This document shows positions 1-5,512 of a stretch of DNA of 6,421 bases, piece after piece. The stretch is from assembly GCA_026395035.1 (NCBI GenBank), contig JAPLZN010000003.1:1-6421 (forward strand), in the 5' to 3' direction. The notes under the pieces were generated by a model. The model was given only the letters and a program-made list of their open reading frames with translations, was not told where the DNA came from and ran no database searches. The position numbers and the translations under genes are program-made. Within the stretch, counting starts at the first letter, position 1; each line of letters opens with the position of its first letter. The stretch comes from Candidatus Vogelbacteria bacterium. Its GTDB lineage: Bacteria > Patescibacteriota > Minisyncoccia > Phycocordibacterales > XYD1-FULL-46-19.

Positions 1-39
1 GATTGCGACCAGCTCTTCGATTTCTTTTTTATAGTCCAT
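1..39 (-). CDS. pilT: Probable type IV pilus retraction ATPase PilT, first 13 codons only
   Basis: An ATG at 39-37 opens a minus-strand frame that runs off the left edge. Only MDYKKEIEELVAI is visible. This charged, helical start resembles the N-terminus of PilT proteins, in which a short helix precedes the conserved SDLH segment, and the place after pilB in a pilus operon is a usual one for pilT. No catalytic motif is visible, so the name rests on position and 13 residues. There is no Shine-Dalgarno sequence. A TATAAT hexamer lies 15 bases before the ATG (60-55), but no matching -35 was found and the hexamer is part of an AT-only repeat. Another pilus or unrelated gene is possible. Confidence 0.45.
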   Translation of the reverse strand, partial: MDYKKEIEELVAI

Positions 40-45
40 TTTTAT

Positions 46-123
46 TAATTTAAAATTATAAATTAGAAATTAAAAATGAGATTAGGATCAAATTTATAAT
101 TTTTAATTTATAATTTTTAATTA
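46..123. repeat. AT-only foldback repeat between the response regulator and the left-edge gene
   Basis: Arms at 46-77 and 92-123 are reverse complements at 29 of 32 positions, around a 14-base loop at 78-91. The right arm contains a perfect tandem duplication of a 14-mer (91-104 and 105-118, aatttataattttt) and includes the regulator's stop codon at 121-123. Apart from one G in the left arm the stem has no G or C. There is no separate U-tract, so it is not a classical intrinsic terminator, though the transcript could still fold and mark a 3' end. Confidence 0.8.
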
Positions 124-516
124 TGTCTTCTTGTTTTTAACGATTTCGAAAACTTTTTCGACGACTTCCGACGGGGTGGCGCTGGCTTTCACAATGTACC
201 CATCAGCCCCCAGAGCCAGACCTTTTTCAACATCTTCTTTCTGCCCCAAGTTGGACAAAATTACAACCGCCGCCTTATCAGCCAATTTTTTCTCGCGAAT
301 CTCTTTGACAAAAGAAAAGCCGTCCATCCCCTGCATTACGATATCGACGACAAAAATATCCGGCACAATGCCACCATGCACCTTCTCAAGCGCTTCTTCC
401 GCCGACGAACACGGGGTAACATCATACCCCTGGTCAACAAACTTCATCGCATACATATCGAGCAAAAACTTGTCATCGTCAATGACGATTATCTTCTTTT
501 TTGTTGTTTCATCCAT
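121..516 (-). CDS. Single-domain response regulator (CheY/PilG/PilH-like receiver)
   Basis: The 131-residue protein is one receiver domain with no output domain. The acidic pocket is Asp13-Asp14-Asp15, the phosphoacceptor is Asp58 in VVDIVMQGMDG, and the switch residues are Ser88 and Lys110, so it should be phosphorylatable. Receivers of this type act by docking on a partner protein; in pilus systems PilG and PilH control the PilB and PilT motors. It sits between pilB and the probable pilT, in the same direction, which suggests control of extension and retraction. No histidine kinase is visible in the window. It has its own strong-looking promoter and would be made from an almost leaderless mRNA. 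The family call is firm; the motor-control role is inferred. Confidence 0.93.
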   Translation of the reverse strand: MDETTKKKIIVIDDDKFLLDMYAMKFVDQGYDVTPCSSAEEALEKVHGGIVPDIFVVDIVMQGMDGFSFVKEIREKKLADKAAVVILSNLGQKEDVEKGLALGADGYIVKASATPSEVVEKVFEIVKNKKT

Positions 517-525
517 ATTGGGTAT

Positions 526-554
526 ATTATAGCGTGGAAAAGAGTGGGGAGCAA
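526..554 (-). promoter_or_regulatory. Sigma-70-type promoter for the response regulator, leaderless
   Basis: Reading the minus strand, a TTGCTC -35 element (554-549) is followed by a 17-base spacer and a perfect TATAAT -10 element (531-526). Only nine bases (ATACCCAAT) separate the -10 from the ATG at 516, so transcription would start about 1-3 bases before the start codon. No Shine-Dalgarno sequence is present. The -35 matches the consensus in its first three bases only, but the spacing is optimal and the -10 is exact. This would allow the regulator to be expressed separately from the upstream pilus genes. Confidence 0.6.
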
Positions 555-563
555 AAACAACTC

Positions 564-646
564 AAAACTCAAAACTTAAACTATCTAACTCAAAGCTTTA
601 ATCCAGAGTATTTAAGTTTGTATTTTTTAGCTAAAGCTTTGAGCTT
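564..646. repeat. AT-rich foldback repeat, copy A (pilB to response regulator gap)
   Basis: Perfect 12-base inverted arms ctcaaagcttta (589-600) and taaagctttgag (632-643) enclose a 31-base loop, right after the pilB stop codon (647-645). An outlying aacttaaa (574-581) can also pair with tttaagtt (611-618) as an alternative fold. The ends aaaactcaaaactt (564-577) and ctttgagctt (637-646) recur in the same order and orientation in copy B at 2376-2453. There is no U-tract, so a terminator role is not supported. Confidence 0.7.
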
Positions 647-2204
647 ACAACCTGTTCACTTCATCAAACGATATCTTTCCCTCAAACGCTTTCTTCATCG
701 CATCCTCCTTCAGGGTAAGGAAGCCGGTTTTGCGCAAATATTCATAAATCTCGACTTCTCCCGGTTCCTTCAAAATCAGCCGCTCAAGATCCCTGTTCAT
801 TGTAAAGGTCTCGAATACACCCATGCGCCCCTTGGTACCGGACGGACAAGAAGCCGTCTTGCTGGGACGAAACACTTTGGCCGGAATAGGTATTTTACTC
901 TTGAACTCGGGAGGAAGATCGGCAAACTGCTTTTCGACCATCATTTTCAAACTGTCGTCGATTGGAATTTCTTGTTTGGCCTCCGGGCACATGACCGGCA
1001 CCAGCCGTTGAGCCAGTACCATGGTAAGAGCTGGCGGAATTAGATAGGGCTCGACACCCATATCAATCAGACGGGGAATAACGCCAATCGAGCTATTGGT
1101 ATGCAGGGTCGAGAAGACCAGATGTCCGGTCAAAGCCGCCTGAATCGCCAATTTGGCCGTTTCCCGATCGCGAATTTCGCCAACCATGATGATATCCGGA
1201 TCTTGACGCAGAATACTGCGCAAGCCGTTGGCAAAAGTGTAACCGATCTCCGGCTGAACCTGGGACTGATTGACCCCGTCGATGTCGTATTCAATCGGAT
1301 CTTCCAAACTAACGACATTGTTTTTCTCACGATCGACGGCCGAGAGCATCGAGTACAGCGTCGTGGTCTTACCGGAACCAGTCGGACCGGTCAAAAGAAT
1401 GATGCCGTAGGGTTTGCTAATCGCCGCCTGCACCGCTTCCAGATTTACTCCGTCGAGACCCAGTGTTTCAAAAGTGATATCTTTCTTATCTGGATCAAGA
1501 ATACGAATCACGACCTTTTCCCCAAAATAGGTCGGCAGAGTGGAAACGCGAAAATCAATCTTACGCCCGTCAATCTTGGCCGAAAAGCGACCGTCCTGCG
1601 GTTTGCGCTTCTCGTCGAGCTTCATGTTAGTCAGAATCTTGATCCGAGCAACGATCGCTTCTTGTACCGAGCGGGTAAAAGAGAGTGTTGTATGTAAAAC
1701 ACCGTCCACTCGATAACGGACGCGGACCTTCTCCCCCTCCGGTTCGATATGAATATCCGAAGCATTCCCGCCAATCGCATACTGTAAAATAACCGACACA
1801 ATTTTGGTGACCGGCGCATCCTCGACAATCGACGGCTCGGCACCCTTGCTTTCGTCCGTTTTATATTTTTTCAGATCTTCTTCGACATCGGCGACGAATT
1901 CCCCGACGGCCTTATCGACAGCGCCAGATAGCCCCTTGTACTCGGCTAAGATCGTATCAAAATCTTCTTTCGATAAACGAAAAACCTTGAATGGCAAATT
2001 GTTCGTACTGCCGATAAATTGCAAAACATCTTTCGCCTCGATATTCTCGGGATCCACCATCCCCACTTCAAGAATACCCTCAATGATCCGGAGTGGCACA
2101 AACTGGTAAAATGACGCGCTTTCTTCCGGGATATACTTAAGCACATCGAGCGGAATTTTAGCGCCATTCAAGGCGAAGGTTGGAATTTGTGGGTTGGGGG
2201 CCAT
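645..2204 (-). CDS. pilB: Type IV pilus extension ATPase PilB (GspE/PulE family)
   Basis: The 519-residue cytoplasmic secretion ATPase is the hexameric motor that powers pilin polymerisation. Residues 15-100 form the GspE N-terminal domain (MshEN-like), followed by an acidic and Lys-rich linker at about 103-122. The ATPase core carries Walker A GPTGSGKT (273-280), the Asp box SLEDPIEY (299-306), Walker B with DPDIIMVGEIRD (335-346) and the His box TGHLVFSTLHTN (359-370). The usual C-terminal tetracysteine zinc motif is reduced to two cysteines, Cys406 and Cys453. The length is slightly short for PilB (often about 560). The ATG at 2204 is chosen because the protein start fits the family; no Shine-Dalgarno sequence precedes it. 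A MITE-like palindrome ends 11 bases upstream. It lies between the PilP-like gene and the regulator. Confidence 0.97.
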   Translation of the reverse strand: MAPNPQIPTFALNGAKIPLDVLKYIPEESASFYQFVPLRIIEGILEVGMVDPENIEAKDVLQFIGSTNNLPFKVFRLSKEDFDTILAEYKGLSGAVDKAVGEFVADVEEDLKKYKTDESKGAEPSIVEDAPVTKIVSVILQYAIGGNASDIHIEPEGEKVRVRYRVDGVLHTTLSFTRSVQEAIVARIKILTNMKLDEKRKPQDGRFSAKIDGRKIDFRVSTLPTYFGEKVVIRILDPDKKDITFETLGLDGVNLEAVQAAISKPYGIILLTGPTGSGKTTTLYSMLSAVDREKNNVVSLEDPIEYDIDGVNQSQVQPEIGYTFANGLRSILRQDPDIIMVGEIRDRETAKLAIQAALTGHLVFSTLHTNSSIGVIPRLIDMGVEPYLIPPALTMVLAQRLVPVMCPEAKQEIPIDDSLKMMVEKQFADLPPEFKSKIPIPAKVFRPSKTASCPSGTKGRMGVFETFTMNRDLERLILKEPGEVEIYEYLRKTGFLTLKEDAMKKAFEGKISFDEVNRL

Positions 2205-2214
2205 GTTTATGGTA

Positions 2215-2359
2215 AATTACGAAAGGCAAAAAATCTCTCCGCGTTGTCATTCCCGCGCAGGCGGGAATCTAGGTTTTGTCTCCAGAAATCGTGATTATCT
2301 CCTGGATCCCCGTCTGCACGGGGATGACAGGGTGCTAGAAATTTTGGCGTTTCGTAATT
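2215..2359. mobile_element. MITE-like palindromic element with REP-type hairpins
   Basis: Outer 13-base inverted ends (2215-2227 aattacgaaaggc, 2347-2359 gcgtttcgtaatt) match at 12 of 13 positions. Inside are two 29-base halves (2245-2273 and 2301-2329), inverted relative to each other with 24 of 29 matches. Each half is itself a hairpin: attcccgc/gcgggaat (2249-2256, 2261-2268) and atccccgt/acggggat (2306-2313, 2318-2325). The sequence type resembles the widespread tgtcattcccgc family of dispersed palindromes, such as the dRS3-like repeats of Neisseria. No coding capacity and no clear target-site duplication are seen. It fills most of the 253-base gap upstream of pilB. Confidence 0.75.
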
Positions 2360-2375
2360 CAAAGATATTTAAACA

Positions 2376-2457
2376 AAAACTCAAAACTTGATTACGATGG
2401 AATTAAAGCTTGAAATTTTTGAGCTTAAGTTTTGCGCTTTAATCTTTGAGCTTTAAG
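2376..2457. repeat. AT-rich foldback repeat, copy B (PilP-like to pilB gap)
   Basis: It shares aaaactcaaaactt (2376-2389) and ctttgagctt (2444-2453) with copy A at 564-646, in the same order, orientation and position relative to the upstream stop codon (here TAA at 2460-2458). Inverted arms ttaaagct (2403-2410) and agctttaa (2449-2456) allow a foldback. The interior is less well conserved than the ends. It is non-coding and has no U-tract after a stem. Confidence 0.65.
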
Positions 2458-2904
2458 TTATTTTTTCGTCGTCGTCGCTTTACTGCTGGTCGCCACCGAT
2501 GGAGCCGTGTTTAGCGTCGTGGTGGCCACCTGGAAAATATTCCGGGCCGCTGACCCATAGTGAACATAGGAAGCCGGATTGCCTTCAAGTGGAGCGAAGG
2601 GATTCGGGCGACTACGATCGATTTCCGGCAGATCACGGCGGAAGCTAATCAATCCGAATTTGAAAATCGGATCGTCAAAAATTACCCGGGTTTTCGGATC
2701 GGCATTTTTTTGAAAATCGACAGTCTTGAGGCTCGACAACAGAGACGCAAATTCATCCGCCGGATTGCTGGAAGTGGCACTGCCAGAACCGACAGAGATA
2801 TGATCCAGACCTTGTTCCGGTGTGCGCGTGAGATACCAAAAACCGCCCAGGCTCAAAAAGACAAGCAGGAGGAGCAGGAGAACATTTTTTAACAGCCAGG
2901 ACAT
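2458..2904 (-). CDS. Short PilP-like pilus assembly membrane protein
   Basis: The 148-residue protein has an N-terminal membrane segment (about residues 7-25, Leu-rich), a helical stretch with ADEFASLLSSLK (49-60), a conserved-looking block from IFDDPIFKFG (75-84) to RPNPFAPLEG (99-108), and a low-complexity Thr/Ser/Lys tail (127-148). The RPNPFAPLEG motif recalls the RDPF segment of PilP, and its place directly after pilO matches pilP, but there is no lipobox Cys and no full PilP domain. It probably joins the PilM-N-O inner-membrane complex. The ATG at 2904, two bases after the pilO stop, is preferred over an in-frame TTG at 2919 that would overlap pilO. There is no clear ribosome binding site, so coupling to pilO is likely. 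The function is inferred from position and motif. Confidence 0.8.
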   Translation of the reverse strand: MSWLLKNVLLLLLLVFLSLGGFWYLTRTPEQGLDHISVGSGSATSSNPADEFASLLSSLKTVDFQKNADPKTRVIFDDPIFKFGLISFRRDLPEIDRSRPNPFAPLEGNPASYVHYGSAARNIFQVATTTLNTAPSVATSSKATTTKK

Positions 2905-2906
2905 AT

Positions 2907-3521
2907 TTATTTCAACCAATAAGTTTTAAGCGACACATTGTAAGTATAAATTCCTTTTTCATCCGTCGCGAAAGCGACCGAGGAAATATCAATCAGACGC
3001 AGACTTGAAGCCAGATCGGTCAAAAACTTTTTATACGCCTCGTAGGTTCCGGTGACCGAGAACGACAGGATCATGGCTCCCAAACTCGGATCGGGGACGG
3101 CGACCAATTTGCGATCCGGCATATCCCCATTTTCTCCGGTGGCCACCCGGATATTCTTGATGGCCATGCCGTTTTCCTTGGCAATACCATTCACATCGAT
3201 GATTAACTGAATATTATCGACATGATCAGGCAACAGCTCATCAAGACGAGTCAGGTCGGCCATCGCAAAATTGTTGTAAGTCCCCGACAGGTCGGTAATC
3301 CGCGCATTCACGGCCTTGGCCATGGTGACCGCGTCGGAAAGTTCGGTTTGGCGAGCCAATAGGGCGCGAATCCCACCTTTAGACTGCGTGAGATCGATCT
3401 TGCCCGATTTGGCATCGACGACCTGTTCATTAAGCGGAGCGTTGACCATCATTTGGTCGGTAAACATAAAGAACAGCGCGCCGGCGATAACGAGATTGAT
3501 GATGGGAAATAGATACTTCAT
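2907..3521 (-). CDS. pilO: Type IV pilus inner-membrane protein PilO
   Basis: The 204-residue protein has one membrane helix at about residues 4-21, a helical segment (about 48-98), then a PilO-like alpha/beta domain. Recognisable parts are LLPDHVDNIQLIIDVNGIA (96-114), the strand ILSFSVTGTYEAYKKFL (151-167), SSLRLIDISSV (172-182) and the end IYTYNVSLKTYWLK. PilO pairs with PilN in the periplasmic-side part of the alignment complex that links PilM to the pilus base; in a CPR cell the domain would lie outside the cytoplasmic membrane. The ATG follows the pilN stop by one base, and no Shine-Dalgarno sequence is present, so translational coupling is likely. Sequence is divergent from proteobacterial PilO, as is usual for this lineage. 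Confidence 0.88.
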   Translation of the reverse strand: MKYLFPIINLVIAGALFFMFTDQMMVNAPLNEQVVDAKSGKIDLTQSKGGIRALLARQTELSDAVTMAKAVNARITDLSGTYNNFAMADLTRLDELLPDHVDNIQLIIDVNGIAKENGMAIKNIRVATGENGDMPDRKLVAVPDPSLGAMILSFSVTGTYEAYKKFLTDLASSLRLIDISSVAFATDEKGIYTYNVSLKTYWLK

Positions 3522-3522
3522 G

Positions 3523-4197
3523 CTAATTATTCAAACTGCCAGACAATGGCAGAGTTGGTTCGTAACGCAGAAACGACGGATTGACGGAAAAAGTCAGTGT
3601 AAAAGCCACCTTGCCCATCGGATCGAGATCCAAATTGGAAAACAGAGCATCTTTGACCGACCGCATACTGTTCAGGACATTCGATTGGACAGCAATATCT
3701 TCGTAACCGGAAGCTGTCCCCGACAGCGATATTTGGCCGTTCGACGAACTGAATTTGTTGTAGCGAATGGTCTTGAGTGTCGAAGTCGATAACAGTTCAA
3801 ACAAGGGCGCAAGCGACAAATGACCAGACAAGACCTTTGTCGCCATCTTCATTTTATTATCCAAGCGCTGCATCTTCGTTAGCCGTTCGTCGTCCAGCCG
3901 ACGGCGCATTTCTTCTAGCGAAGCGTAGAGCCCGCATTCCTTCTCGATGTCGCCATACTGGCCAAGCGTACTATTATTTCCTTGGACCTGAGAAGTCGTC
4001 TGACACGGTGAATACAACCGGGCCTGCAAATACGACCGGTAAGCATACGCTCCGCCAGCCGCCACCAGAGAAATGACTAAGATAATAATGGTAAGCAGGG
4101 TAAACAACCCTGTTCCCCCGCTTGAACCCGAAACCACTGGGGCTCGGTTAGTCAGGGTTTGTTTGGGAATAAAAGAGGTTTGGATAGAATTATCCAT
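3523..4197 (-). CDS. pilN: Type IV pilus inner-membrane protein PilN
   Basis: The 224-residue protein starts with a short cytoplasmic tail containing SFIPKQTL (8-15). In PilN this tail contacts PilM. A membrane helix follows at about 30-53, then a coiled-coil-like charged stretch (90-120) and a C-terminal domain with LSLAPLFELLSTSTLKTIRY (127-146) and a FTLTFSVNP strand (199-207). It would connect cytoplasmic PilM to PilO. Cys65 and Cys88 lie on the extracytoplasmic side just after the helix and could form a disulfide; this is speculative. The ATG at 4197 lacks a Shine-Dalgarno sequence. A weak TTGATC/GTTAAT pair upstream might be a promoter but is not convincing. It ends in TAG, one base before pilO. 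Confidence 0.88.
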   Translation of the reverse strand: MDNSIQTSFIPKQTLTNRAPVVSGSSGGTGLFTLLTIIILVISLVAAGGAYAYRSYLQARLYSPCQTTSQVQGNNSTLGQYGDIEKECGLYASLEEMRRRLDDERLTKMQRLDNKMKMATKVLSGHLSLAPLFELLSTSTLKTIRYNKFSSSNGQISLSGTASGYEDIAVQSNVLNSMRSVKDALFSNLDLDPMGKVAFTLTFSVNPSFLRYEPTLPLSGSLNN

Positions 4198-4264
4198 AAT
4201 GGAAAAGATTCAAAAACATTAACCAGTCTTGAATATAAAGGATCAAAGTTATCCCCAACCCAAT

Positions 4265-4322
4265 AATGATGAATTATGAGTGATGAGTGAAATTCATCAT
4301 TTCTCATTCATCATTCATCATT
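4265..4322. repeat. ATGATGAA-rich foldback repeat in the pilM to pilN gap
   Basis: Outer arms aatgatgaat (4265-4274) and attcatcatt (4313-4322) pair perfectly. Inner pairs atgag/ctcat (4276-4280, 4303-4307) and tgatga/tcatca (4281-4286, 4294-4299) extend the stem with bulges. It is built from short gatgaa/ttcatc units. It begins two bases after the pilM stop codon (4327-4325), read in the direction of transcription. The rest of the gap (4198-4264) is AT-rich leader of pilN with nothing else that I can identify. Confidence 0.7.
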
Positions 4323-4324
4323 GT

Positions 4325-5512
4325 TTATCCTAACTCTTCCAGCTTCCGGAGCGCCAGACCGATAGTAACGGCAAAAGACGGACCGGCGACCGCGAGAACT
4401 TTGTCCAAAAAGGCCGGTGTCTCCATTTTGTCGAATGGCGAACCAATTACCACATTCATTTGCAGGCTTTTTTTGGCCAAGTCGAGAATTCCGCGCAACT
4501 GCGATCCACCCCCGACCAAGATTACCTTCTCCACCGCCACTGTGTGTTTTTTTTGATAGGCCACAATCACCCGGTTCACTTCCTCAAAAATATACTCCAC
4601 CACCGGGCTAACCACTTCCCGGATATCCCCTTCGGAAGTAATCTCCTCCACTAGCCCTACCTTCCGTTTTATTTCTTCTGCTTTCTCGAATGAAATCGAC
4701 AGCGATTTTGACAAAGCCACGGAGATATCCTGAGCTCCTTTATTGATCGTGTGCGATACCCGAACCACGCCATAGTCGACGATTGCCATTTTGGTCGTGC
4801 CGGCGCCCAGATCGATAATCGCCGTCGCCGACAGGTCGTTCTGCATTGCCGAGCGGATCAGACTGAAAGTTTCAATTTCGTAAGTATTGGAAGAAAGAGC
4901 GAGTTTTTGAGCTAAATTTTGATACAAACCCACGGTATCCCGATGAATTGCCGCGATTAAAACTTCCTGCATTTTTTTATCGGGAGTTTTTTCCTCATAG
5001 GCCGGCGAGATATCTTCCCGTTCAGGAATGATCCACCAATCCAAATAAACTTCGGAGATTGGTACCGGAATAAACCGCCGCGCCTCAGTCGGAACGGCCG
5101 TAGCTAGGTCGTTTTTGGACAAGGTCGGAATATCAAGCACCATCAAAAGACTGGATCGGAGCGGAATGGCAATCGCCGCGTTTTTCGAAGTCACATTCGA
5201 CTCACGCAGAAGATCAGTGACCACCTCGGTCATTTTATCGAGGCCCAGATTGACCGCTTGCCCGACCGACATGCCAACATACGGACCGGTCGCGATTTCA
5301 CCGTAAGTTTCGAGAACGATTCGCCCTTTGTCGCGCCGTAATTGAATCACCTTGGCGCCCGACGAGCCAAAATCGATGGCGATGATACTGTTCCCGCTTT
5401 TGTCTCCGGATCCGCCGAATAAGCCCGAAAAAGGATTGGAAAACCGTAAAAAATTGGCTGGAATTGGTTCACTCCGTCCTTTTTCCCAAGCGTTGCGTCG
5501 GGTGCCGGACAA
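4325..5512 (-). CDS. pilM: Type IV pilus actin-like ATPase PilM
   Basis: The 395-residue protein has an actin/FtsA-like fold. Phosphate-1 is IAIDFGSSGAKVIQL (44-58), the PilM-type segment is ARRFIPVPISEVYLDWW (144-160), phosphate-2 is IIDLGAGTTKMAIV (232-245) and the adenosine motif is VILVGGGSQLRG (330-341). PilM is cytoplasmic, binds ATP and the PilN tail, and anchors the alignment complex. It is the first gene of the pilMNO block. The start is uncertain: the frame has no ATG or GTG near the N-terminus. The TTG at 5512 is used here, but family similarity seems to begin at about residue 20, and a GGAG seven bases before an ATT codon at 5464-5462 could mark a rare AUU start. The first 16-17 residues overlap comF on the other strand. 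A homopolymer indel at 5448-5453 is another explanation. Confidence 0.94.
   Translation of the reverse strand: MSGTRRNAWEKGRSEPIPANFLRFSNPFSGLFGGSGDKSGNSIIAIDFGSSGAKVIQLRRDKGRIVLETYGEIATGPYVGMSVGQAVNLGLDKMTEVVTDLLRESNVTSKNAAIAIPLRSSLLMVLDIPTLSKNDLATAVPTEARRFIPVPISEVYLDWWIIPEREDISPAYEEKTPDKKMQEVLIAAIHRDTVGLYQNLAQKLALSSNTYEIETFSLIRSAMQNDLSATAIIDLGAGTTKMAIVDYGVVRVSHTINKGAQDISVALSKSLSISFEKAEEIKRKVGLVEEITSEGDIREVVSPVVEYIFEEVNRVIVAYQKKHTVAVEKVILVGGGSQLRGILDLAKKSLQMNVVIGSPFDKMETPAFLDKVLAVAGPSFAVTIGLALRKLEELG

Noticed and set aside
501..1043. Plus-strand open frame of 180 codons crossing the pilB-regulator gap
   Set aside because: It spans the AT-rich foldback repeat and then runs antisense to pilB. 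It has no domain features.
1101..1697. Plus-strand open frame of 198 codons
   Set aside because: It lies wholly antisense to the conserved core of pilB, has no recognisable domain, and its residues follow the complementary codons of the Walker and His box regions. It is a shadow frame.
2215..2359. CRISPR array
   Set aside because: The similar units are inverted, not direct repeats, there are only two, and no cas gene is present.
3316..3792. Plus-strand open frame of 158 codons
   Set aside because: It is antisense to pilO and pilN and crosses their junction; no protein-like features.
4198..4260. Promoter for pilN
   Set aside because: Best pairs are TTGATC with GTTAAT at 17 bases, or a TATATT without a -35 at proper spacing. 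Both are too weak to list as a feature.
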